DNA of 64,000 nt from NCBI GenBank assembly GCA_963812075.1, contig CAWETN010000002.1:221358-285357 (forward strand), written 5' to 3'. The position numbers and the translations under genes were made by a program. The notes beneath the pieces were generated by a model. That model did not search any database and was not told the origin of the DNA. It saw only the letters and a list, made by a program, of their open reading frames with translations. The stretch is from JAMXLO01 sp963812075 (GTDB lineage Bacteria > Pseudomonadota > Alphaproteobacteria > Acetobacterales > Acetobacteraceae). Shown piece after piece: positions 54,922 to 64,000 of the stretch (position 1 is its first letter; every line of letters starts with the position of its first letter).

Positions 54922-56179
54922 TCAGTGCGGAATCCGCACCGGCATCGCGGAGATGGAGCGGAGAATGTTCGAGTAGGCACGCGTCGGCGGCTCCAGCACC
55001 TCGATTGTCGGGAAGCGCCGCAGGATTTCCTCCCATAGGATTGTCAGCTGCAACTCCGCCAACCGGTTGCCGACGCAGCGGTGAATGCCAAAGCCGAAGG
55101 ACAGGTGCTGGCGTGGCCGCGCGCGATCGATGATGAAATCGTCCGCGTTCTCGATCGCTTCATTGTCACGATTACCGGAGATGTACCACATCGCAACCTT
55201 GTCGCCCTTGCGGATACGCTTGCCGCCAAGCTCAGCGTCTTCCAGCGCGGTCCGCCGCATGTGAATCACCGGCGTATGGTAACGGATGATCTCTGGTACA
55301 AGGCTGGTGACCAGCGACGGATCGGCCATCAGCCTGCGGGTACTGATCCGGATTGCTGTGCAGCGCCCATAATCCACCCGACATCGAGTTGCGCGTCGTG
55401 TCGTTGCCGCCCACCAGCAGCAGGAGGATGTTGCCCATGAACTCCGCCGGCCGCGACGGCAGATCGCGGGTCGCCTCGCCATGCGCCAGCATCGAGATCA
55501 GGTCCGGCCGGGGCGGCTGGTTCGCGCGCTCACGCCACAATTCGACGAAATACTCCATCGCCTGCTGCAGTACCGCGTCGCGCTTCTCGTCCGAGTCGAT
55601 CTCTGTCCCGGCCCGCGTATTCACCGTGGCGACGTTCGACCAGTAGGTCAGCCTGCGCCGCTCCTCGAACGGAAAGTCGAACAGCGTGGCGAGCATCTGT
55701 GTGGTGAGTTCGACCGACACGCGATCCACCCAGTCGAACGCCTCGCCGCGCGGCAGGCCTTCGAGCACGCGCTGCGTGCGCTCGCGGATCGTGTCGGCCA
55801 GCCGCGCGAGGTTCCCTGGTGCCACCACCGGCGAGACGACCCTGCGCTGCTCGTCGTGCTTCGGTTGGTCCATCGAGATGAAGCTGGGCCGGCGATAGTC
55901 CATCGGCGTGTCGCGCAGCACGATGCCGCCCATCATCGCGTCGGAGGAATAGGTTTGCTGGTTGGTTTCGACCTGCATGATGTCCTTGTACTTGGTCACC
56001 GACCAGTACGAGCCGTACAAGCCGTTCTGGCACCAGTGCACCGGATCCTCACGGCGCAGGCGCTCGAAATACGGATGCCAGATGTCCTTCTGATACAGAA
56101 GCGGCTGGCTCACGTCGATCTGATCGAGCGGCATCGCGTACGCGTCTTCGCGCGGATCGACACCGACCGGAGCGTTCAT
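54922..56179 (-). pseudogene. cytochrome P450, CYP153-like (alkane terminal hydroxylase type), frameshifted by +1
   Basis: A soluble P450 in two frames. The first frame (ATG 56179) includes IWHPYFERLRREDPVHW, SMDQPKHDEQRRVVSPVVAPGNLARL and SVELTTQMLATLFDFPFEERR, the run being characteristic of CYP153 enzymes, plus GGNDTTRN (I-helix). The frame changes near the GGG at 55338-55340; the second frame has EIIRY of the ExxR motif and the heme-binding FGFGIHRCVGNR ending at 54922. Removing one base gives 418 residues, normal for CYP153. All key residues exist. CYP153 hydroxylates alkanes and similar chains and needs ferredoxin and its reductase, which are not adjacent. Confidence 0.85.
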
Positions 56180-56220
56180 CGCGTTTCATCCCTGCTGTTC
56201 GGTCGAGGCTGCGCCCGGCC

Positions 56221-56508
56221 TTACATGTTGTCCACTTCGTCAGGCACTTCGTAGAAGGTGGGGTGCCGATAGATCTTCGATGCCGCGGGCTCGAACAACA
56301 TGTCCTTGTCGGAGGGATCCGATGCTGTGATGACCGCCGACGGCACCACCCAGATGGAAAGCCCCTCACCCCGGCGCGTGTAGACATCGCGCGCTGCCTG
56401 CAGCGCCATGGTCGCATCGGCCGCGTGCACCGAACCGACATGTCGATGCGCGAGACCGGTCCGGGCGCGGATGAAGACCTCCCACAGTGGCGTCGGCTGG
56501 TCGGTCAT
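56221..56508 (-). CDS. paaB: 1,2-phenylacetyl-CoA epoxidase subunit PaaB
   Basis: A 95-residue small subunit of the epoxygenase. It shows LWEVFIRARTGLAHRHVGSVHA and ALQAARDVYTRRGEGLSIWVV, then the ending with EPAASKIYRHPTFYEVPD, which is diagnostic for PaaB. Its start overlaps the paaA stop (ATGA). The paaC gene that usually follows lies 4.7 kb further on; the CYP153-like gene follows here, 41 bases away. Confidence 0.96.
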   Translation of the reverse strand: MTDQPTPLWEVFIRARTGLAHRHVGSVHAADATMALQAARDVYTRRGEGLSIWVVPSAVITASDPSDKDMLFEPAASKIYRHPTFYEVPDEVDNM

Positions 56509-57488
56509 CACGCCGCCGCGCGTTCTGCCGGGCGATGCTTGTCAGCATAGGCAAGCGCAGCTTCGCGCACCCATGCGCCGTCGTCGTGCGCACGCCTGCG
56601 TGCCGCCAGTCGTTCGCGATTGCACGGTCCTTCGCCGGCGAGCACGCGACGGAACTCCTCCCAGTCGATCTCGCCGAAGTCCCAGTGGCCGGTGGCTTCA
56701 TTGAAGTGCAGTGCCGGGTCAGGGAACGTCAGTCCAAGGTAGTGGCCCTGCGGCACCGTGGCATCGACGAACTTCCGGCGCAGCGAGTCGTTGGTGAATC
56801 GCTTGATCTTCCAGCGCATCGACGCATCGGAGTGCTGCGACGCCGAATCAGGGGGGCCGAACATCATCAAACTCGGCCACCACCAGCGGTTCAGCGCATC
56901 CTGCGCCATCGCCTTCTGCTCGGGCGAGCCGCGCGCCAGGGTGGTCATGATCTCGAAGCCCTGGCGCTGGTGGAACAATTCCTCCTTGCAGATACGGATC
57001 ATCGCCCGCGCATAGGGTCCATAGGAGCAGCGGCACAGCGGGATCTGGTTCATGATCGCCGCACCATCCACCAGCCAGCCGATAGCACCGATATCCGCCC
57101 AGTTCAGCGTCGGATAATTGAAGATCGAGGAGTATTTCGCCCGACCGGTCAGCAGCTGTTCGACCAGTTCCTCGCGTGACACGCCCAGCGTTTCCGCCGC
57201 GGCATAGAGATACAGTCCGTGGCCGCCTTCGTCCTGCACCTTGGCGAGCAGCGCCGCCTTGCGCCGGAGCGTCGGCGCGCGGGTGATCCAGTTGCCCTCC
57301 GGCAGCATGCCGACGATCTCGGAATGCGCATGCTGGCTGATCTGGCGGATCAGCGTCCGGCGGTACGCCTCCGGCATCCAGTCGTTCGGCTCGACCCGCT
57401 CCTCGGCGTCGATGCGTTCCTGGAAGCGCTGCGCCGCTTCGCTGCTGTCGGCAGGGCCGGTGGCGGTGTTCAGGGCCTGGCTGTACAT
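56508..57488 (-). CDS. paaA: 1,2-phenylacetyl-CoA epoxidase catalytic subunit PaaA
   Basis: A 326-residue diiron oxygenase that epoxidises the ring of phenylacetyl-CoA. The diiron carboxylates and histidines appear in QDEGGHGLYLYAAAETLG and CKEELFHQRQGFEIM, broken here by known spacing; NWITRAPTLRRKAALLAK and DWEEFRRVLAGEGPCNRERL are family signatures. It is the first gene of the paa operon; ATG at 57488 restores the normal N-terminus. Divergent from an acyl-CoA dehydrogenase gene across only 44 bases, so both promoters would be very close or inside one of the genes. No PaaR/PaaX regulator gene is seen. Confidence 0.97.
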   Translation of the reverse strand: MYSQALNTATGPADSSEAAQRFQERIDAEERVEPNDWMPEAYRRTLIRQISQHAHSEIVGMLPEGNWITRAPTLRRKAALLAKVQDEGGHGLYLYAAAETLGVSREELVEQLLTGRAKYSSIFNYPTLNWADIGAIGWLVDGAAIMNQIPLCRCSYGPYARAMIRICKEELFHQRQGFEIMTTLARGSPEQKAMAQDALNRWWWPSLMMFGPPDSASQHSDASMRWKIKRFTNDSLRRKFVDATVPQGHYLGLTFPDPALHFNEATGHWDFGEIDWEEFRRVLAGEGPCNRERLAARRRAHDDGAWVREAALAYADKHRPAERAAA

Positions 57489-57532
57489 GGGAGAAATATG
57501 GCCCAGCCCGCCAGCCCCTGAAAGGCCCATCG

Positions 57533-58699
57533 ATGGACTTCGCCCTCACCGACCAGCAGCAGCAGATTCGTGACGAGGTGCTGAAGCTCTGCGCGCGGTT
57601 CGACGACAACTACTGGCTGGAGCGTGACCGTACCGCGACCTTCCCCGAAGCGTTCTTCGCCGCCATGGCCGAGGGCAACTGGCTCGGCATCGCCATGCCC
57701 GAGCCGTACGGCGGCGCCGGCCTCGGAATCACCGAGGCGGCGATCGTGATGCAGGCGGTGGCCGAGTCGGGTGCCTGCATGTCCGGCGCATCGGCGATCC
57801 ACATCAACGTCTTCGGACTCAACCCGGTGGTCGTGTTCGGCACCGAGGAGCAGAAGCGGCGCATGCTGCCGCCGATCGTCACCGGCCAGCAGACAGCCTG
57901 CTTCGGCGTGACGGAACCCAACGCCGGCCTCAACACCACGCAGATCAGCACGCGCGCCGAACGCCGCGGCGACCGCTATGTGGTGAACGGCACCAAGATC
58001 TGGACCTCCACGGCGCAGGTCGCGACCAAGATCCTGCTGCTGGCGCGCACCACGCCGATGGATCGGGTGCAGCGGCACAGCCACGGGCTGACGCTGTTCT
58101 ACACCACGCTCGACCGTACGCACGCCGAGGTGCGGCTGATCCACAAGATGGGCCGGCATGCGGTGGATTCGAACATGGTGTTCTTCGAGGACATGGAGAT
58201 ACCCGAGGAAGACCGCATCGGTGAGGAAGGCGAGGGGTTCCGTACCCTGCTGCACGGGCTCAACCCCGAGCGCGTGCTGGTCGCCGCCGAAGCGATCGGC
58301 ATCGGCCGCGCCGCGCTGGCACGTGCGTCACGCTATGCGCGCGAGCGTGTCGTGTTCGGCCGCCCCATCGGCCAGAACCAAGCCATCCAGCATCCACTGG
58401 CCAGGTGCTGGGCCGAACTGGAGGCGGCCAACCTGATGGTGCTGAAGGCCGCCTGGCTCTACGACCAGGGTCAGCCCTGCGGGGCCGAAGCGAACGCTGC
58501 GAAATACCTCGCCGGCGAGGCTGGCTTCCGTGCCTGCGAGCAGGCGGTGATGACGCATGGCGGCATGGGCTATGCGCAGGAGTACCATGTCGAGCGCTAT
58601 CTGCGGGAATCGCTGATCCCGCGCATCGCCCCGGTCAGCCCGCAGCTGATCCTCAGCTACCTCGCGGAACGCGTGCTCGACCTGCCGAAGTCGTACTGA
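57533..58699 (+). CDS. acyl-CoA dehydrogenase family protein
   Basis: A 388-residue FAD enzyme. N-terminal region LGIAMPEPYGGAGLGITEAA, middle CFGVTEPNAGLNTTQIST and NGTKIWTSTAQVA (typical beta-domain), C-terminal ARERVVFGRPIGQNQAIQHPLA and MTHGGMGYAQEYHVERYLRES. The C-terminus ends RIAPVSPQLILSYLAERVLDLPKSY, in which no YEGT glutamate is found; this ending defines a known acyl-CoA dehydrogenase subgroup. Divergent from paaA, and convergent with the HbpS-like gene (1 base between the stops). Confidence 0.88.
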   Translation: MDFALTDQQQQIRDEVLKLCARFDDNYWLERDRTATFPEAFFAAMAEGNWLGIAMPEPYGGAGLGITEAAIVMQAVAESGACMSGASAIHINVFGLNPVVVFGTEEQKRRMLPPIVTGQQTACFGVTEPNAGLNTTQISTRAERRGDRYVVNGTKIWTSTAQVATKILLLARTTPMDRVQRHSHGLTLFYTTLDRTHAEVRLIHKMGRHAVDSNMVFFEDMEIPEEDRIGEEGEGFRTLLHGLNPERVLVAAEAIGIGRAALARASRYARERVVFGRPIGQNQAIQHPLARCWAELEAANLMVLKAAWLYDQGQPCGAEANAAKYLAGEAGFRACEQAVMTHGGMGYAQEYHVERYLRESLIPRIAPVSPQLILSYLAERVLDLPKSY

Positions 58700-58700
58700 G

Positions 58701-59189
58701 CTACTTCAGCCGGTCCTGGATCTTCGCCAGCCCCGCCTTCGCGCACTCCTCGTCGAAATTGGCCCCGGGCGCTCCGGCCACCCCGATCGCGCCCACCACC
58801 TCGTCGCCCGATTTGATCGGTACCCCGCCGCCCAACAGGATCAGGTGCGGCACTTGGGTGAACAGGTTGGTGAACCCCGCGGCTGTCTTCGACCGCTCGA
58901 ACAGCGCGCTGGTGTCTGCCTTGAAGGTGACGGCCGTGTAGGCCTTGTCAAACGCGCTGTCGAGCGTGTGGCTGCCGGCGCGGTCGCCCCGCAGCACCGC
59001 CTGCCGCACGCCATCCGCATCGACCAGAACGCTGCTCACGAAGTAGTTCTGCTTCGTGCAGCTCGCGACCGCCTCCGCCACCGCTTCGGCGGCAAGCGCC
59101 GACGGGATCCGGTGCGTGGTCATCATCTCGGCGTGCGCGCCGAGCGGAAGCAGCACGGCAAGCGTCAGCAGCGGTGCAAATCGGGTCAT
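58701..59189 (-). CDS. secreted GlcG/HbpS-family (DUF336) heme-binding-like protein
   Basis: A 162-residue exported protein with signal peptide ending at about residue 21 (GAHAE). The mature part is the GlcG/HbpS fold: ALAAEAVAEAVASC, SVLVDADGVRQAVLRGDRAG, AFDKAYTAVTFKADTSAL, and the Gly-rich LILLGGGVPIKSGDEVVGAIGVAGAPG. Family members bind heme or degrade products of oxidised metabolism; most have unknown substrate. The DGxRxxxxRxDGA-like loop is partly conserved (with RGDRAG). Convergent with the acyl-CoA dehydrogenase gene. Confidence 0.88.
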   Translation of the reverse strand: MTRFAPLLTLAVLLPLGAHAEMMTTHRIPSALAAEAVAEAVASCTKQNYFVSSVLVDADGVRQAVLRGDRAGSHTLDSAFDKAYTAVTFKADTSALFERSKTAAGFTNLFTQVPHLILLGGGVPIKSGDEVVGAIGVAGAPGANFDEECAKAGLAKIQDRLK

Positions 59190-59240
59190 CGGTTCGGCTC
59201 CTGGCTGATGGCAATCATCAGCTCGTTTCGTCCATCGATG

Positions 59241-60843
59241 TCAATGCTCGCGCGCAAAGAACAGCGCCCGCGCGCGGCCGCCGTCAACGTGCAGGCCGGC
59301 AATCGCGCCGGCCCCGTCGCGCACGATCCGCGCATCGAGCCAGCCGCGGAACAGGGGCGTCGGTGTGATCACGCGGACGAAGTCGCCCTCGATCGGTTCG
59401 ATCTGGGAACCTGTGCCCTTGTACAGTGGCCCAGCGATGCCGAGCGTCATACCGGCATCCGCGGCGGCGATGGTCCACACCGCTGCGACCTCTTCGCTGG
59501 CATAGCGGCCCGGCAGGTCGGGTGGCAGCTGGGCGCCCCCGGCGATGCGGTGCAACGTCTCGCTGACGCCGGCATCGCGGCGGACCTCCAGCACATCGTC
59601 CGATACCAGCCGCATCGCGAAATCATCCGAGCCGCGGCTGGTTGCGAGGTAGCCATCGGCCGTCGGAAGCGTGGTGAACGTGACGCCGTAAGTGCTCGCG
59701 GTAACGCTGCCGACCTGATTGACCGCCACATCCACCGTAGCGCCGGTATCCCGGTTGAGATATCTGCCCGGAAGCCGCACCGTCTCCGGCATCGGCGGCA
59801 TCGCATGCAAGCCCGGACTGGCCCTCGATCAGCGCATCGACCACCCGGAACGCCAGGTCGTGCGGATCGGACGTCGCGTCGTTGCTGAGGCAGATCACAG
59901 CGGCGTCCTCATCCGGCAGGCGTACAAAGCTGCTCTTGTAGCCGGGCCAAAGCCCATCGTGGCCGACCGTCCGAACACCGCGATGCAGCTTCCAGCGCAG
60001 GCCACGTGCGTAGGTGTTCGGATGCCCGTTGCTGAACGGGGCCATGGTCATCAGTGCGTTCGCCACCGCCGTGCCGCCCACGCGCGGCGACGCGAAATGC
60101 GCGTGCCATAAGGCGAGATCCGCCACCGACGACACAAGCCCGCCCTCGCCGTGCAACGGAAAGCCATGCTGCGCGCGCGACCAGGCACCATTCGTCTCGG
60201 GGAGGTAGCCGGTCGCGAGATCGGCCACCACCTCGGTCGTCCGCTCGACGTGCCGCGTCGCGTTCATGCCCAAAGGGCCGAAGATGCGCTCGTCGAGAAA
60301 GGCGCTCAGCGATTGTCCGCTGACCTGTTCAACGATGCGGCCGAGCAACATGAAGTTGGAGTTGCTGTAGAGGTAGCGCGATCCGGGTGCAAAATTCAGC
60401 CGGCGTTGGCGGCAGACGCTGTCGAGCAGGTCCTGCGGCGTGCAGGGCTGCGTGAGGTCGGCGCCGCCCAGCCGCATGATCTCCAGCATGTCGCGGATAC
60501 CGGAGGTATTGTGCATCAGGTGCGCCAGGGTGATCTGGTGGCCGAGATCGGGTACCGCCGGGAGGTGTCGGCGGACGTCGTCGTCGATCGCGAGCCGGCC
60601 CTCCTGCGCGAGCAGCAGGATCGCGGCACAGGTAAACTGCTTGCTGACCGAGGCGATGCGGAACGTCGTCTGCGGGCCGAGCGGCACACTGTGCTCGATG
60701 CTCGCCATGCCGGCGCTCTCGTGCACGACGAGGTCGCGGCCGAGCACCACGCCGATAGACACACCCGGTCCACCGATGCCGCTCCACGGGGTCAACAGCC
60801 GCACGACGCGACGCCGCAACAGAAGCTGGTCGAGACTGCCCAT
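59241..60843 (-). pseudogene. serine hydrolase (class C beta-lactamase/penicillin-binding-like), frameshifted by +1
   Basis: The beta-lactamase-like part runs from ATG 60843: SVSK with nucleophile Ser65 and Lys68, a YSN (YxN) motif at about residue 158, and HDGLWPGY as the third active-site box, in a protein without an obvious signal peptide. Close to the CCC at 59812-59814 (+ strand) the frame shifts; the second frame ends at 59241 and carries a C-terminal beta-rich domain (LPGRYLNRDTGATVDV). Removing one base gives about 533 residues. The catalytic domain is complete in either reading. Substrate may be a D-amino-acid peptide or ester, not necessarily a beta-lactam. Lies downstream of clpA, separated by the repeat below. 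Confidence 0.78.
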
Positions 60844-60868
60844 GGACTCGGTTCAAGAAGATTTCGCG

Positions 60869-60912
60869 CAGCGACACAGAGAACACGGAACCTCCGCGTC
60901 CCTGTGTCGCTG
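60869..60912. repeat. long inverted repeat between clpA and the serine hydrolase gene
   Basis: Arms cagcgacacag (60869-60879) and ctgtgtcgctg (60902-60912) are exact reverse complements over 11 bases; the inner region adds a second near-complementary pair (acacgga against tccgcgt, one mismatch), giving a long hairpin. It sits in the 84-base gap just after the clpA stop (60928) and before the next gene. No T-run follows on either side, so it may be a rho-dependent or processing-type end of clpA, or a dispersed intergenic repeat. I saw no second copy in this window. Confidence 0.65.
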
Positions 60913-60927
60913 TGGCGAGTAGCTGCC

Positions 60928-63273
<2,346 letters not shown>

Positions 63274-63387
63274 CGTCGCCGCTCCTACGCGCTGAAGTCC
63301 TTAAGCTGGGCCTGATCATCCCCGGCGGCCCGACCGGCAGTCAACTCGGGCAAGTTCCGTACCCCCGGCCCTGACCAAGGCTCACGA

Positions 63388-63726
63388 TCATTCCTTCTCG
63401 ATCGTGCACTGCAAAGGATGCTGGTTCTGCCGGGCGAGGTCCATGACCTGGGTCACCTTCGTCTCGGCGACCTCGTACGTGTAGACGCCACAGACGCCCA
63501 CGCCGCGGCGGTGCACATGCAGCATGATGCGCGTCGCCTCCTCGCGGGACTTCTGGAAAAACCGCTCCAGAACATGCACGACGAACTCCATCGGCGTGTA
63601 GTCGTCGTTCAGCATCAGCACCTTGTACATCGCCGGCTTTCGCGTTTTCGGGCGCGTCCGGACGACGACCCCGGTATTGGGGCCCTCGGTATTGTTGTTG
63701 CCGCCACGCCTGTCGCTGTCGCTCAT
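63388..63726 (-). CDS. clpS: ClpS adaptor (N-end rule)
   Basis: A 112-residue adaptor that loads N-degron proteins onto ClpA. After a polar N-terminal tail (residues 1-30) the core reads YKVLMLNDDYTPMEFVVHVLERFF, with the Asn-Asp-Asp loop that recognises N-terminal residues, and LHVHRRGVGVCGVYTYEVAETKV. ATG at 63726 was chosen, which leaves a short disordered lead; the frame upstream of it lacks homology. It heads a clpS-clpA pair. Confidence 0.95.
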   Translation of the reverse strand: MSDSDRRGGNNNTEGPNTGVVVRTRPKTRKPAMYKVLMLNDDYTPMEFVVHVLERFFQKSREEATRIMLHVHRRGVGVCGVYTYEVAETKVTQVMDLARQNQHPLQCTIEKE

Positions 63727-63869
63727 CGCAATTCCGGACCCATCTGCCGCGACGTCCTCACCCCACTCGGACGGCGACGGCGTCCCGTCCCGCCCTGCCG
63801 AAGCACGAACCATATCGGAAGCCGGTGCCGGGTTAAAAGACCATTGACAGCCAAACATTCACCCGCACG

Positions 63870-63898
63870 AAAAAAGGCCCCGGCGCCGGCCGGGACCT
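63870..63898 (-). terminator. rho-independent terminator for the gene entering from the right
   Basis: On the minus strand the sequence aggtcccggc, loop cggc, gccggggcct forms a 10-bp stem with one G-U pair, followed directly by six Ts (63875 down to 63870). Stem arms are 63889-63898 and 63875-63884. This is a textbook intrinsic terminator for transcription reading leftward, fitting the partial gene that ends at 63961. Confidence 0.85.
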
Positions 63899-63960
63899 TC
63901 TTCCGCTGTGCCACGATCGCCGGGGAGGGGGGCGATCCGGTACCAAAGCCGCCGCGCCGG

Positions 63961-64000
63961 TCAGGCCGCCTTGGAGAACTTCTCCATGGCGAGGCTGAAC
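63961..64000 (-). CDS. C-terminal end of an unidentified gene (partial, possibly a phasin)
   Basis: Thirteen codons remain, reading FSLAMEKFSKAA then stop (TGA at 63963-63961). The amphipathic, Lys/Ala-rich tail fits the helical end of a phasin-like protein, and phasin genes often neighbour clpS-clpA in related bacteria, but this is too short to identify. The terminator at 63870-63898 lies 62 bases after its stop. Confidence 0.35.
   Translation of the reverse strand, partial: FSLAMEKFSKAA

Overview
The window is a GC-rich bacterial chromosome segment, almost fully coding, with no rRNA, tRNA, CRISPR array, transposase or phage gene visible. The gene content (secA-ppiC-argJ adjacency, clpS-clpA, a DUF3141/phosphotransacetylase/fabI cluster, several acyl-CoA dehydrogenases, CYP153-type P450, homodimeric pyruvate dehydrogenase E1-like protein) and the base composition suggest an alphaproteobacterium, most likely Rhodospirillales/Acetobacteraceae. 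That placement is inference from synteny and protein style, not from a marker gene tree.

Layout. 1-4.2 kb: end of a probable DUF3141 gene, phosphotransacetylase-like gene and fabI, facing a flavin monooxygenase/tartrate dehydrogenase pair. 4.5-10.7 kb: a 1360-residue double hybrid histidine kinase and a SelD fused to an NADH-dehydrogenase-like flavoprotein. 10.8-14.2 kb: an oligopeptide-type ABC importer operon without ATPases. 14.3-23.6 kb: gamma-glutamylcyclotransferase-like protein, 3-hydroxyacyl-CoA dehydrogenase, Nnr repair enzyme, malonyl-CoA decarboxylase, a decayed Uma2 gene, an E1/transketolase protein and a secreted phosphoesterase. 23.6-28.7 kb: housekeeping block secA, ppiC, argJ. 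29.2-32.8 kb: acyl-CoA dehydrogenase with SucC/SucD-like subunits, and msrB. 32.9-43.5 kb: varied metabolic genes (FAH family, CMD family, MetE-like, zinc alcohol dehydrogenase, old yellow enzyme, DUF2278, two transport proteins, aldo/keto reductase). 43.5-45.1 kb: a lower-GC radical SAM/SPASM gene. 45.1-48.3 kb: CoA-transferase/acyl-CoA dehydrogenase/ATC-hydrolase-like operon. 48.3-58.7 kb: phenylacetyl-CoA epoxygenase genes paaA, paaB ... paaC, paaD, split by a CYP153-like P450 and two GT39-like membrane glycosyltransferases. 58.7-64 kb: HbpS-like protein, serine hydrolase, clpA, clpS and the end of one further gene.

The metabolic theme is catabolism of aromatic and aliphatic acids through CoA thioesters: ring epoxidation (paa), alkane-type hydroxylation (P450), acyl-CoA dehydrogenation, CoA transfer (PcaIJ/ScoAB type), malonyl-CoA decarboxylation and CoA ligation.

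The most striking sequence-level signal is a set of six genes (ABC permease, PpiC, second ABC binding protein, GT39-like protein, CYP153-like P450, serine hydrolase) that each read as an intact family member if exactly one base is removed, usually in a short G or C run. All six shifts are in the same direction (+1). A systematic base-insertion error in the assembly is the simplest reading, and these genes should not be called dead without resequencing. Two other loci (the Uma2 remnant and an isopenicillin-N-synthase-like remnant with a large internal deletion) look like real decay. I did not find a clear undescribed multi-gene system; the best leads are the radical SAM protein with an unusual N-terminal domain, the ATC-hydrolase operon and the interrupted paa cluster.
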